Assembly: GCA_003282145.1 (NCBI GenBank) | Contig: QBZZ01000002.1 | Coordinates: 114,045-178,044 of the forward strand | Length of the DNA: 64,000 nucleotides | Direction of reading: 5' to 3' | DNA from: SAR116 cluster bacterium AG-337-N21 | GTDB taxonomy: Bacteria; Pseudomonadota; Alphaproteobacteria; Puniceispirillales; Marisalimonadaceae | Part shown: positions 51,472 to 63,091 of the stretch, in pieces | Numbering within the stretch: the stretch's first letter is position 1 | How the letters are laid out: the number at the start of each line of letters is the position of its first letter | Program-made: the position numbers and the translations under genes | Notes under the pieces: model-generated | Databases searched by the model: none | What the model was told of the DNA's origin: nothing | The model's input: the letters and a program-made list of their open reading frames with translations, nothing else

Positions 51472-53268
51472 ATGAAAAATGCTGGTGCATTTTCTTCAAA
51501 TACTAAAATTTTAACTCCACTTAAAACACTAAAGGAACTGCTAAGATTTGTGATACCTAAAGGCAATAAAGAAATGCCATTTAGGATATTCTTAGCATTT
51601 ATTTTTTTATTTTTGGCGACAATAGTAACAGTTTATACACCATTTTTATATGGGAAAGCTGTAGATCTTATATCCGAGGGAAAACAAGTAAATTTAAATC
51701 TACTTTGGTTTGTTATAGGCTCTTACGCATTAGCTAGGCTTGGACAAGTTTTTTTTGATGAAGCAAAAGAGTTCGTTTTTGCAAGAGTTGCTCAAAAAGC
51801 AGTAAGAGGCGCTGCATTAAAAGCTTTTCAGCATTTGCATAGTTTGTCTCTTTCTTTTCATCTTAATAGGCAGACTGGCGGTTTAACAAGGGCTATTGAT
51901 AGGGGATCTAAAGGGATAGAATTTTTATTAAGGTTTGCAGCTTTTGAAATTGTTCCTGTTTTAGTTGAATTAATAGCAGTAGGCATAGTTTTATGGGCAA
52001 CATTCGGCTTGGCGTATGCAGCAGTTACAGTAACAACAGTCATAATTTATATTATTTATACAATAAAGGTAACTGAGTGGAGAATTGGAATTAGACGAAA
52101 AATGAATCTTGCTGACGAAAATGCATCTACAAAAGCCATAGATAGTTTGTTAAATTTTGAAACTGTAAAATATTTTAATTCTGAAAAAATAGAGGCTGAT
52201 AGATTTGATAATGCAATGAAATCATATGAAGATTCTGCTGTTAAGGCTAGGGCTTCCTTATCAGTTGTTAACATTGGTCAAGGAGCAATAATAGCTATTG
52301 GACTATTTCTAATTATGGGAATGGCTGGAGAAGATATTGCAAGTGAAAAAATGTCAATTGGAGATTTTGTAGTTGTAAATACTTTTTTATTACAATTATA
52401 CTTACCCCTAAATTTTTTAGGTTTTGTTTACAGAGAGATTAGACAATCTTTATTAGACATTGGTAGGATGTTTGCCTTAGTTGATGAGATGCCAGATATT
52501 GTCGATAAAGAAAATGCTTATGATCTTGATGTACATAGTGGCAAAATAGAGTTTAAAAATATAAAATTTTCATTTGGAAATAGGGTAATTTTAAAAAACC
52601 TAAGCTTTGTTGTAAACCCAGGTCATAAAGTGGCTATAGTTGGTCCTACTGGAGCTGGCAAATCTACAATTTCTAAACTTCTATTTAGATTCTATGATCC
52701 TTCTTCTGGCATTATTTCGATAGATAACCAAAATATAAAAGATGTTACCCAAAGTTCATTAAGATCTAAAATTGGAGTTGTTCCTCAGGATACAGTATTA
52801 TTCAATGATACTATAAAGTATAATATTGCTTATTCTAAGCCTGGAGCATCTATAGAAGAAATTAATAACGCAGCAAAATTATCATCTATTGACAGATTTA
52901 TTGCTAATTTAAATATAGGGTATGACACGATTGTTGGTGAAAGAGGTCTGAAACTTTCAGGAGGAGAAAAGCAAAGAGTTGCCATAGCAAGAGCTCTTCT
53001 TAAAAATCCCAAAATTTTTATTTTTGATGAAGCAACATCTGCTTTGGATTCAAAAACAGAAAAATCAATAGAGAAATCTCTCAAAAAATTATCTAATAAA
53101 AATACTACTCTGGTTATAGCTCATAGATTATCAACAATTATAGATGCAGATAAAATTATTGTTTTAGATAATGGCATTATAGCAGAACAAGGAAATCACA
53201 AAGAACTTATAAAGAAAAATGGTCTTTATGCAGAAATGTGGTTGAGACAACAAGAACAGTTGAATTAA
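51472..53268 (+). CDS. ATM1-type ABC transporter (permease-ATPase)
   Basis: Half-size exporter of the ATM1/HMT1 family, related to mitochondrial Atm1 that exports glutathione-bound sulfur compounds linked to Fe-S assembly. The transmembrane part (about residues 35-320) has six segments and QKAVRGAALKAFQHLHSLSL and FHLNRQTGGLTRAIDRGS, typical of Atm1. The ATPase has Walker A GPTGAGKSTISKLL, signature LSGGEKQRVAIARALL and Walker B IFIFDEATSALD. It closes the SUF operon 25 bp behind sufA, which supports the same role here. 598 residues. Confidence 0.94.
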   Translation: MKNAGAFSSNTKILTPLKTLKELLRFVIPKGNKEMPFRIFLAFIFLFLATIVTVYTPFLYGKAVDLISEGKQVNLNLLWFVIGSYALARLGQVFFDEAKEFVFARVAQKAVRGAALKAFQHLHSLSLSFHLNRQTGGLTRAIDRGSKGIEFLLRFAAFEIVPVLVELIAVGIVLWATFGLAYAAVTVTTVIIYIIYTIKVTEWRIGIRRKMNLADENASTKAIDSLLNFETVKYFNSEKIEADRFDNAMKSYEDSAVKARASLSVVNIGQGAIIAIGLFLIMGMAGEDIASEKMSIGDFVVVNTFLLQLYLPLNFLGFVYREIRQSLLDIGRMFALVDEMPDIVDKENAYDLDVHSGKIEFKNIKFSFGNRVILKNLSFVVNPGHKVAIVGPTGAGKSTISKLLFRFYDPSSGIISIDNQNIKDVTQSSLRSKIGVVPQDTVLFNDTIKYNIAYSKPGASIEEINNAAKLSSIDRFIANLNIGYDTIVGERGLKLSGGEKQRVAIARALLKNPKIFIFDEATSALDSKTEKSIEKSLKKLSNKNTTLVIAHRLSTIIDADKIIVLDNGIIAEQGNHKELIKKNGLYAEMWLRQQEQLN

Positions 53269-53270
53269 TT

Positions 53271-54065
53271 CTATCCAATCGAAAATTGTTCTTTTAAATA
53301 TTTATCTTCCATACTGTTGGTCTTATCGTAAAGAATGCGCAAGTTAATATTATGTTTTTGAGAAATAAACACTTTTTCAATATTCTTAACTTCTTTAGCA
53401 TCAGCGCTAGCGCTAACTGGGCGAAGTTTTGAGTTGATTATATTAAATTCAACCACAGATTTATTTTTAATTAATGCGCCTTTCCATCTTCTAGGCCTAA
53501 AAGGACTTATAGGAGTTAATGCTAGAAGCTCTGATCCAATTGGTAAGATTGGACCATGAGCAGAAAGATTATAAGCAGTAGATCCCACTGGTGTTGCGAC
53601 CATAACTCCATCACAAGTTAACTCATTCAATCTTTCTGTATTATCAATCTTTATGGAGATTATTGCGCTCTGATGAGTTCTTCTAAAAATAGCTACCTCA
53701 TTAATAGCAAGTTCAACATGCTTTTTATTTTTAGAGTCAATCACTATCATTTCTAGAGGGTGAACAATTATTTCATTTGCATCTTTTAATCTATCAATTA
53801 AATTTAATACTTGAAATTCATTCATTAAAAAACCAATATTACCTCTGTTGAGTCCAAAAACAGGTATATTGTATGTAATACTTTCTCTCATAGCAGCAAG
53901 CATTGCCCCGTCACCTCCAACTGCAACAATTACTTCTGCTTTAGAAAGTTCTACCTGTCCGTACAAATTAAGAAGTTCATCAGCTACTACTTTAGCTTTT
54001 TTATTTTTTGCTATGTGAAAGTGAATTTTCAAAGATTTCACCCTTTTTATGGTATTTTCAATCAT
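53271..54065 (-). CDS. nadK: NAD kinase
   Basis: Phosphorylates NAD to NADP. The GGDGAMLAAMRE motif near residue 51 binds the nucleotide, and NRGNIGFLMNEF, TCDGVMVATPVGSTAYNLSA and LALTPISPFRPR follow. The length of 264 is that of the short alphaproteobacterial form. It converges on the ATM1-type gene with 2 bp between stops and is divergent from kdsD across 29-38 bp. Confidence 0.96.
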   Translation of the reverse strand: MIENTIKRVKSLKIHFHIAKNKKAKVVADELLNLYGQVELSKAEVIVAVGGDGAMLAAMRESITYNIPVFGLNRGNIGFLMNEFQVLNLIDRLKDANEIIVHPLEMIVIDSKNKKHVELAINEVAIFRRTHQSAIISIKIDNTERLNELTCDGVMVATPVGSTAYNLSAHGPILPIGSELLALTPISPFRPRRWKGALIKNKSVVEFNIINSKLRPVSASADAKEVKNIEKVFISQKHNINLRILYDKTNSMEDKYLKEQFSIG

Positions 54066-54103
54066 TTAAGGTTAAAACATTTTTATATTAAAGGGTGATT
54101 AAA

Positions 54104-55039
54104 ATGAAAGCAATAGAAACAGCACTTAGCTTAACCCAAGCTTACAAGTCAGGTATAGAAAGATTTGAAAAAATGCTTGGAGATGAATTTTCTAAAGCAA
54201 TTGAATTGATGTATAAAACTAATGAGCATATAATAATTTGTGGCATGGGCAAGTCAGGCCTTGTTGGAAGAAAAATATCATCCACTCTTGCATCTACGGG
54301 AACACCAAGCATTTTTCTTCATCCTGCTGAAGCTATTCATGGTGACTTAGGAAAAGTTCAAAAAAAATCTATTGTATTATTGATTTCATATTCTGGTGAA
54401 ACAGAAGAAATTATTGCACTCATACCAGCATTTAAAAGACTTAATGTTACTATAGTTGCACTTACAGGTGTAAAAGATTCAACTTTGGCATCTAAAGCAG
54501 ATATTATTTTAGACACTTCTGTAGATAGAGAGGCTTGTCCATTAAATTTAGCTCCAACTACTTCTACAATGATTACTATGGTCTTAGGTGATGCTTTAGC
54601 AGTTTCATTAATGGAATTAAAAAATTTTAAGCAAGAGGATTTTGCGCTAACCCATCCAGGTGGTTCATTAGGAAAGAGACTACTTTCATCGGTAAAAGAT
54701 GAAATGAAGCAAAGTAACTTACCGTTTATCTCGCAAGATTCTAGCGTTCAAGATGTATTGGTTATAATGACTGAAGGGCGTCTTGGTTTAGCATTAGTTG
54801 GAACTAAAGAAAATTTAAATGGTGTTATTACTGACGGTGACATAAGAAGAGCTTTAATTGACAAAAGCAATTTTTCTGAATTAAAAGCAGAAGATTTAAT
54901 GAATAAAAATCCTTTGACTGCACTTGAAACTGATAATTTACAATTGGCTGAAAATCGTATGAGAGAAGCAAAAGTTCAATGTTTAATAGTTAAAAATAAA
55001 ATTAATAATGTTGTAGGTGTTATTCAAATTTTTGAATAA
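54104..55039 (+). CDS. kdsD: Arabinose-5-phosphate isomerase (KpsF/GutQ/KdsD family)
   Basis: Makes arabinose-5-phosphate for Kdo in the LPS inner core. The SIS domain (about residues 35-175) has IICGMGKSGLVGRKISSTLA, FLHPAEAIHGDLG and SYSGETEEI. Two CBS domains follow (about 205-312; GVITDGDIRRALID). The ATG at 54104 is chosen over a GTG three codons upstream because the AAGG at 54091-54094 is better spaced and homologues begin at about this point. kdsC and kdsA are not adjacent; queA follows after 16 bp. Confidence 0.95.
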   Translation: MKAIETALSLTQAYKSGIERFEKMLGDEFSKAIELMYKTNEHIIICGMGKSGLVGRKISSTLASTGTPSIFLHPAEAIHGDLGKVQKKSIVLLISYSGETEEIIALIPAFKRLNVTIVALTGVKDSTLASKADIILDTSVDREACPLNLAPTTSTMITMVLGDALAVSLMELKNFKQEDFALTHPGGSLGKRLLSSVKDEMKQSNLPFISQDSSVQDVLVIMTEGRLGLALVGTKENLNGVITDGDIRRALIDKSNFSELKAEDLMNKNPLTALETDNLQLAENRMREAKVQCLIVKNKINNVVGVIQIFE

Positions 55040-55055
55040 CAAGATTGTTTAGCTA

Positions 55056-57228
<2,173 letters not shown>

Positions 57229-57245
57229 TCGTAATTTTTCTTAGT

Positions 57246-58370
57246 ATGAAAAAAAGTGTAGAAAATAAATTAATTAAAGAGTTAGCTAAAGAATTTGAAT
57301 TCGACATATGTAAAATTACAGATGCTAAACTACCTTTGTTGACCGCTCTAAGATTAAAAGAATTTATTGATTTAGGCTTTCATGGTGAAATGAAATGGAT
57401 GGAAGATACTTTTGAAAGAAGAAAATCTCCTATTAATTTATGGAAAGAGGCAAAATCTGCAATAATTCTTGGCTTAAATTATGGTCCTAAAACCAATCCT
57501 TTAGAAAAAAATAATTATAAGAATATTGGAAATATATCAGTATACGCCCAAGGAAATGATTACCATAATCTTATAAAAGGAAGACTTAAAGTACTTTCTA
57601 GCAAATTAATTTCTAAATTAAATACAAACAATAAAATTAAAATTAAGGTGTTTGTTGATACAGCTCCAATTATGGAGAAACCATTAGCTGAAAAAGCTGG
57701 ATTGGGATGGCAAGGAAAACATACTAATTTAGTTTCTAGAGACTTTGGTTCATGGCTTTTTTTAGGTGTGATTCTAATAAACAAATCATTTGAGTATGAT
57801 GCTCCGGAGAATAATAATTGTGGTACCTGCAATAAATGTATTGAAATCTGCCCAACTAATGCATTTGACGCACCATATAAGTTAGACGCGACAAAATGCA
57901 TTTCTTACTTAACCATCGAGAATAAGGAGATTATTCCAAAAAAATACAGGGTGGCGATTGGAAATAAAATATTTGGATGTGATGATTGTTTAGCAATTTG
58001 CCCTTGGAATAAATACGCAAAGAAGACTAGAGAGATAAAATTTAATGATAATAAATATAATTTTGATTTAAAAAAATTGTTAAAACTTTCTGATCAAGAT
58101 TTTAGGAATGAATTTTCAGGATCTCCAATAAAGAGAATTGGAAGAGATAGGTTTACACGAAATTGTTGTATAGCAGCAGGTAACAGTAAAAATGAAAATC
58201 TTATACCTTATTTAATTAATTTATTAATGAATGACAATTCATCTTTAGTAAGAGGCGCTGCAGTGTGGGCAATTCAACAAATAGGCAATCAACAGATGTT
58301 ATCAAGAACTAAAATGGAACATCTAATGTTTGAGAAAGAAATGAGTGTAATAGATGAGTGGTACATTTAA
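57246..58370 (+). CDS. queG: Epoxyqueuosine reductase
   Basis: Cobalamin- and Fe-S-dependent last step of queuosine synthesis. KWMEDTFERRKSPINLW and FVDTAPIMEKPLAEKAGLGW are typical. Two [4Fe-4S] sites are in CGTCNKCIEICPTNAF and CDDCLAICPWNKYA. The C-terminal ~60 residues contain a HEAT-like repeat (LVRGAAVWAIQQIG). 374 residues is standard. It follows tgt by 17 bp and converges on glnK. Its presence implies that the cell obtains cobalamin. Confidence 0.96.
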   Translation: MKKSVENKLIKELAKEFEFDICKITDAKLPLLTALRLKEFIDLGFHGEMKWMEDTFERRKSPINLWKEAKSAIILGLNYGPKTNPLEKNNYKNIGNISVYAQGNDYHNLIKGRLKVLSSKLISKLNTNNKIKIKVFVDTAPIMEKPLAEKAGLGWQGKHTNLVSRDFGSWLFLGVILINKSFEYDAPENNNCGTCNKCIEICPTNAFDAPYKLDATKCISYLTIENKEIIPKKYRVAIGNKIFGCDDCLAICPWNKYAKKTREIKFNDNKYNFDLKKLLKLSDQDFRNEFSGSPIKRIGRDRFTRNCCIAAGNSKNENLIPYLINLLMNDNSSLVRGAAVWAIQQIGNQQMLSRTKMEHLMFEKEMSVIDEWYI

Positions 58371-58373
58371 TAA

Positions 58374-58712
58374 TTATAACGCATTATTTTCAGTTTCTCT
58401 TGTCCTTATTCTAGTTGCGCTGTGGAGATCTAAAACAAATATCTTTCCATCTCCTATTTGTCCCGTTGAAGCACTTTGGAGTAAGGCTTCATGTACAGCC
58501 TCTTGCATTTCATCTGGGACAGCTATTTCAATTTTGAGCTTAGGGACAAACGAAACGCTGTACTCTGCACCTCTATAAATTTCTGTTTGACCTCTTTGTC
58601 TCCCAAACCCTCGAACTTCAGAGGCCGTCAAACCTTCTACTCCAATTTCTGTTAGAGCGTTTCTGACATCGTCTAATTTAAAAGGCTTAATTATAGCAAT
58701 AAAATATTTCAT
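58374..58712 (-). CDS. glnK: PII nitrogen regulatory protein
   Basis: Trimeric signal protein that senses 2-oxoglutarate and ATP/ADP. The T-loop has the uridylylation tyrosine in YRGAEYSVSFVPKLKIEI (residue about 51). TGQIGDGKIFVLDL is PII signature 2. It is 112 residues long. It lies 11 bp behind amtB on the same strand, so it is the amtB-associated PII (GlnK) although its position is after rather than before amtB. The usual role of this pairing is to block AmtB when ammonium is plentiful. Confidence 0.95.
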   Translation of the reverse strand: MKYFIAIIKPFKLDDVRNALTEIGVEGLTASEVRGFGRQRGQTEIYRGAEYSVSFVPKLKIEIAVPDEMQEAVHEALLQSASTGQIGDGKIFVLDLHSATRIRTRETENNAL

Positions 58713-58723
58713 GATGTTAATCC

Positions 58724-60025
58724 TTAATCTGAATGATATCCTTTTTCACCATGCGAGCGCAAGTCTAATCCTTCGATTTCTTCTTGCTCATCTACTCTAA
58801 GTGGAACTATGAACGATGTTATTTTTAATATTAAATACGTAAAAACAGAAGTCCAAACAACAGTTAAAACAACAGCTTTAAGTTGAACAAAAAATTGAGA
58901 AACTGCAGTTTGACTTTCAGCTAGTCCTAAGCCTGAAAAAGTTGATGTAGCTAAAAATGCTACTAGTAGTGTACCTGATATTCCGCCCACACCGTGAACG
59001 GCAAATACATCAAGACTATCATCAATTTGAAGCTTGCCTCTAATATAATCTACAGCTAGATAACAAAATAAACCGCCAAAGAAACCTAAAATGAGACCAC
59101 CAGGAACACCTATATAACCTGAGGCAGGAGTTACAGTAGCCAAACCAGCTACCATTCCAGTAACAATACCTATTAATGAGGGCTTTCCAAATCTTCTCCA
59201 TTCTATAAACATCCAAACTAATGATGCAGTAGCTGCTGATATATGAGTGACTAGCATCGCCATTCCTGCACCTCCGTTTGCACCTAAAGCAGACCCAGCA
59301 TTAAAACCGAACCATCCAATCCATAACATTGAAGCTCCTATCATTGTTAAAATAGGGCTATGTGGAGGTGTTATAGATTTTGGAAAACCTCTTCTTTTTC
59401 CAAGTGTTAAAGCTGTTACTAAAGCGGCTGTTCCAGCAGTTGCATGCACAACAATTCCACCTGCAAAATCCATTGTACCCCATGAAGACAATATTCCTCC
59501 TCCCCAAACCCAATGAGTAACTGGAACATAAACTATTAATAGCCAAATACTCAAGAAGATAAGCATTGCTGAAAATTTTATTCTTTCAACAAAAGCACCT
59601 ATCATTAAAGCGGGTGTTATAATTGCAAAAGTCATTTGAAAAGTGGCGAACAGGCTTTCTGGAATACTTCCAGAAGGACTGTCAACATCTATGGAATTCA
59701 TAAAAATGTTACCTAACCCTCCAATCCATTCATTTCCTTCAGAAAAAGCTAAACTATAACCTAAAATTACCCATAAAACTGACACCAAACAGGCAAGGGC
59801 AAAATGTTGCATTAACACTGAAACAACGTTTTTAGAATTGACTAGTCCTGCATAAAATAAAGCCAAACCAGGTAAAGTCATAAATAAAACCAATCCTGTT
59901 GATGTTAGTACCCAAGCTGTATCACCATTATTTATTTCTGCAAATGCTGGATAAGAAAAAACACTAAAAACAACTACAATTAGAAAATTTTTAGTAAAAT
60001 TACAAAAATTGGAAAAACAAACCAT
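58724..60025 (-). CDS. amtB: Ammonium transporter AmtB
   Basis: Ammonium channel of the inner membrane with a cleavable signal peptide (about residues 1-29, ending YPAFAE) and eleven membrane segments. Family motifs are TSTGLVLFMTLPGLALFYAG, TFAIITPALMIGAFVERIKF, DFAGGIVVHATAGTAALVTA (first pore histidine), MLWIGWFGFNAGSALGANG and DVFAVHGVGGISGTLL (second). The C-terminal tail RSHGEKGYHSD is the GlnK-docking end. A strong AGGGGGT box precedes the ATG. 433 residues. Confidence 0.97.
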   Translation of the reverse strand: MVCFSNFCNFTKNFLIVVVFSVFSYPAFAEINNGDTAWVLTSTGLVLFMTLPGLALFYAGLVNSKNVVSVLMQHFALACLVSVLWVILGYSLAFSEGNEWIGGLGNIFMNSIDVDSPSGSIPESLFATFQMTFAIITPALMIGAFVERIKFSAMLIFLSIWLLIVYVPVTHWVWGGGILSSWGTMDFAGGIVVHATAGTAALVTALTLGKRRGFPKSITPPHSPILTMIGASMLWIGWFGFNAGSALGANGGAGMAMLVTHISAATASLVWMFIEWRRFGKPSLIGIVTGMVAGLATVTPASGYIGVPGGLILGFFGGLFCYLAVDYIRGKLQIDDSLDVFAVHGVGGISGTLLVAFLATSTFSGLGLAESQTAVSQFFVQLKAVVLTVVWTSVFTYLILKITSFIVPLRVDEQEEIEGLDLRSHGEKGYHSD

Positions 60026-60067
60026 AATTACCCCCTAAATTCAACAAAGACAACATATGGTATTTTT

Positions 60068-60086
60068 CACTTTTTACAAAAAAGTG
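60068..60086. repeat. Hairpin in the amtB upstream region
   Basis: CACTTTTT-ACA-AAAAAGTG, a perfect 8-bp inverted repeat with a 3-base loop, 43-61 bp upstream of amtB. On the amtB strand it could form in the leader or be a protein-binding dyad. No sigma-54 promoter of the TGGCAC-N5-TTGC type was seen nearby, so NtrC-type control is not supported. The stem is AT-rich. Confidence 0.3.
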
Positions 60087-60237
60087 CTTAAAAATTATCA
60101 TATTCTTTATTAAACTGCCTAATTATTAATCAACTAAAAACAAATAAGAGATTGGCTATATTAAATATTATTTAATTATTATTTTTTCAAATGAGTAAAA
60201 AGTGTGATAAATGTTAACAATATTTTAAAGGTTTGTC

Positions 60238-60963
60238 GTGTCAGAAATTATACTAAAACAACTTGCTCCAAGAGGTCATCTAAGAGCTGCTATAAACATG
60301 AGTAATTTTTTATTAGTTACTGGTAAAGAAGCTAATGGAGATCCTCAAGGCGTTTCGCCTGATATGGCAAAAGCTTTAGCTCATGAATTAGGTGTTGATA
60401 TTGAATTGATTTCATTTTCTAGGCCTGGAGAATTAGCTGATGCTATTTTTGAAGATAAATGGGATATTGGTAATATTGCTAATGAGCCAGAAAGAGCAAA
60501 ATCAATTAACTTTAGTTTTCCTTATACATTAATAGAATCAACTTTTTTAGTTAGAAAACATTTAAATTTTAACACTATAAAAGATATTGATAATGAAGGA
60601 ATTAGAATAGCTGTAGCAGGAAGAAGTGCTTATGACCTGTGGTTAACCGAAAATATAAAAAAAGCAGATTTAATTAGAGCGAATTCAATAGATGAATCTT
60701 TTTCAATTTTTCAGGAAAAGCGATATGAAGTTCTAGCTGGACTAAGACCCAAACTTTCTGACGATATTAAAAAAACTGAAGATTGTTTGATTTTAGATGA
60801 AAGTTTTACATATATTAATCAATGTATTGGTAGTAAGCTAAATAATAAAGAAGCTGCTAATTTTATTAATAAATTTATCAAAAAGAATATTGATAATGGT
60901 TTTATTAAAAGTCTGTTAATAAAATATAACGTTTTTGGTAAATTATCTCTTCCAAAAAATTAG
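60238..60963 (+). CDS. Family 3 solute-binding-protein-like protein without signal peptide
   Basis: 241 residues with the type II periplasmic-binding fold of amino-acid-binding proteins: RGHLRAAINMSNFLLVTG, GVSPDMAKALAHELGVDIEL, WDIGNIANEPERAKSINFSF and FVR-like STFLVRKHL. The GTG start at 60238 is preceded by AAAGG at proper spacing, and no signal peptide or lipobox exists; an upstream extension is not open far enough to supply one. No permease or ATPase gene is adjacent. It may therefore act in the cytosol, as a sensor or enzyme-like binder. An EamA transporter gene follows after 23 bp. Confidence 0.75.
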   Translation: MSEIILKQLAPRGHLRAAINMSNFLLVTGKEANGDPQGVSPDMAKALAHELGVDIELISFSRPGELADAIFEDKWDIGNIANEPERAKSINFSFPYTLIESTFLVRKHLNFNTIKDIDNEGIRIAVAGRSAYDLWLTENIKKADLIRANSIDESFSIFQEKRYEVLAGLRPKLSDDIKKTEDCLILDESFTYINQCIGSKLNNKEAANFINKFIKKNIDNGFIKSLLIKYNVFGKLSLPKN

Positions 60964-60986
60964 AAAACTGATGAAGTGCCACATAT

Positions 60987-61862
60987 ATGAAAAACACGGC
61001 TCCAATTTTGGCAATTTTTTCTACAATTTTCTTTTGGGGCTCTTCTTTTCCTGTAATGTCATTTATACTAGAAACTTCTAGTCCATTAATTTTAGGCGCA
61101 GGTAGATTTTCATTAGCGGCATTCATTTCATTATTTTGGTGTGTTTTCAATTATAAAAAGAAAATTAGCTTAAATCATTTTCTTAGATATTTCATTGCAG
61201 GATTTGTAGGTATTTTTTTATATAATTTATTCTTGAACTATGGTCAGCAAAACATATCAGCTGGTGCTAGTAGTTTCATAGTAAATTGTAATCCTCTGTT
61301 CACTGTGTTAATAGGCTTTTTGATTTTAAAACAAAAAGTATCATTCATTCATTGGTCATGTGTCTTTTTTTGTTTATTAGGTGTATATATAATTTCTATT
61401 GATCAAGAAGGTGGATTAAAATTTGGTAGTGGTTCAACATTAATTCTATTTGCAGCAATTTTGACAGCTATATATTTTCATATATTAAAACCATTAGTTT
61501 TAATATATGGTGCTATAACTTCAGCTGCTTATACAATTTTATTTGGAACTTTACCCATGATTATTTGGTTTCCAGAAACATATTATTTTATAATTAATTC
61601 AAATAGTGAAGTGCAAATAGCTTTTTTGTGGTTGTCTTTATTTCCTACAACAATAGGTTATTTAACCTGGACTTATGCAGTTGGCTACTTTGGAGCTAAT
61701 AAAGCTTCATTATTTCTCTATTTAATTCCACCAATTTCAATAATATTAAATTTTCTATGGTATGATAAAGATCCTTCATTAAACACAATTTTCGGCGGAA
61801 CTATTATTATAATGAGCTTATTTTGCACCTATTTTTTAATAAAAACAAAAAATCAAGTTTAG
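60987..61862 (+). CDS. EamA/DMT-family transporter
   Basis: Inner-membrane permease of the drug/metabolite transporter superfamily, 291 residues with ten membrane segments in two EamA repeats (about 5-135 and 150-285). FFWGSSFPVMSFILETSSPL and NYGQQNISAGASSFIVNCNP are typical of the first repeat; TIGYLTWTYAVGYFGANKAS of the second. Substrates of this family are often amino acids or other metabolites being exported. It is likely co-transcribed with the solute-binding-like gene. Confidence 0.88.
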   Translation: MKNTAPILAIFSTIFFWGSSFPVMSFILETSSPLILGAGRFSLAAFISLFWCVFNYKKKISLNHFLRYFIAGFVGIFLYNLFLNYGQQNISAGASSFIVNCNPLFTVLIGFLILKQKVSFIHWSCVFFCLLGVYIISIDQEGGLKFGSGSTLILFAAILTAIYFHILKPLVLIYGAITSAAYTILFGTLPMIIWFPETYYFIINSNSEVQIAFLWLSLFPTTIGYLTWTYAVGYFGANKASLFLYLIPPISIILNFLWYDKDPSLNTIFGGTIIIMSLFCTYFLIKTKNQV

Positions 61863-61880
61863 TATTATTTTAAAATATGA

Positions 61881-61954
61881 TGGAGCGGGTAGCGAGAATC
61901 GAACTCGCGTCATTAGCTTGGAAGGCTAAGGTCTTACCACTACACAATACCCGC
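61881..61954 (-). tRNA. tRNA-Gly (anticodon TCC)
   Basis: A 74-base cloverleaf with encoded CCA. The acceptor stem GCGGGTA pairs perfectly with TACCCGC. The anticodon stem TTAGC/GCTAA encloses CTTCCAA, giving anticodon TCC (reads GGA/GGG). The T-arm contains GTTCGATTC. It lies between the EamA gene and hemH. Confidence 0.98.
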
Positions 61955-62040
61955 TTAGATTATTGATTTATAAGTGTTTATATATAAAATGTAAATAGCA
62001 ACTTTATAATTATATATAATCAAAAAAACTAATTTATTGT

Positions 62041-63072
62041 TTAAGAGTTCCACCCAAGAAGGTTTTGTTCAATAATATATTCCAAGAATTTTATTGAATA
62101 TTCATTATCATTAAGACAGGGAATATATTCGAAACTTTCCCCTCCATTTTCAATAAATAACTCTCTTGCTTCAACATTAATTTCTTCAAGTGTTTCCAAA
62201 CAATCTGATATAAATCCTGGAGCAACAACAGCAATACTTTTTTGACCTTTTTTAGCTAGGTCTATAATTGTCTCATCAGTATAAGGTTGAAGCCATGGCT
62301 CAGGTCCAAATCTAGATTGAAATGTTACTAAAATTTTGTCATCTGGCCATTTAAGTTCTTCCTTTAGAAGTCGAGCTGATTTTATACAATGACAATGATA
62401 AGGGTCTCCAGCCATAAAATATCTCTTGGGGATACCATGAAAAGAAACAATTAATTTGTCTAATTTATTTTTATTTATAATATTTTTCTTAACTGTTTCG
62501 GCCAAAGCTTTAATATAATTACGATTATCAAACCAAGGAGCTATGGTTCTAAGATCAGGTTGCCACCTTTGTTTCAACATCCACTTAAAAACTTCATCTT
62601 TAACTGTTGCAGAAGTGCTAGCCGCATATTGAGGGTACAAAGGAACAAGAAGAATTTTAGAACAACCCTTTTTAGTCATTTTGTTAAGTGTTTTGTCAAT
62701 CTCAGGAGTCCCATATCTCATTGCATATTCAATTGAAATATTCTTATTACTTTCAAAAATTTTCTGTAATTTACTTGTTTGATTTATTGTAAATTTTCTT
62801 AGTGGGGATCCATGATTATCTTTATCCCATATTTTTTTGTAGGCTTTGCCGGATTTTGAAGGCCTAAAGGTTAATATAGGCCCGTTTAGTATTAACCACC
62901 ATAAAGGTCTAAAAATGTCTACAACTCTTTTATCCATTAAAAATTGTTTTAAATATTTTCTCATTGACCAGTAATCAGTTCCTTCAGGAGTGCCTAAATT
63001 AACTAACAGTATGCCAATATTAGATTTATCAGGAAATAATGGATGATCTTTAGGTTTATGAATTATAGGCAA
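62041..63072 (-). CDS. hemH: Ferrochelatase
   Basis: Inserts Fe2+ into protoporphyrin IX to give heme. 343 residues with NIGILLVNLGTPEGTDYWSM at the N-terminus, YAMRYGTPEIDKTL, PLYPQYAASTSATVKDEVF, the active-site histidine in IVSFHGIPKRYFMAGDPYH, and FQSRFGPEPWLQPYTDETI. VVAPGFISDCLETLEEI is the C-terminal signature. It is 19 bp downstream of hemA on the same strand, so the first and last steps of heme synthesis share an operon. Confidence 0.97.
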   Translation of the reverse strand: MPIIHKPKDHPLFPDKSNIGILLVNLGTPEGTDYWSMRKYLKQFLMDKRVVDIFRPLWWLILNGPILTFRPSKSGKAYKKIWDKDNHGSPLRKFTINQTSKLQKIFESNKNISIEYAMRYGTPEIDKTLNKMTKKGCSKILLVPLYPQYAASTSATVKDEVFKWMLKQRWQPDLRTIAPWFDNRNYIKALAETVKKNIINKNKLDKLIVSFHGIPKRYFMAGDPYHCHCIKSARLLKEELKWPDDKILVTFQSRFGPEPWLQPYTDETIIDLAKKGQKSIAVVAPGFISDCLETLEEINVEARELFIENGGESFEYIPCLNDNEYSIKFLEYIIEQNLLGWNS

Positions 63073-63091
63073 TTTAAGCTCTTAATAAATT

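Noticed and set aside
60026..60237. Sigma-54/NtrC promoter for amtB
   Set aside because: No GG-N10-GC element of the sigma-54 type was found in the spacer on the amtB strand.
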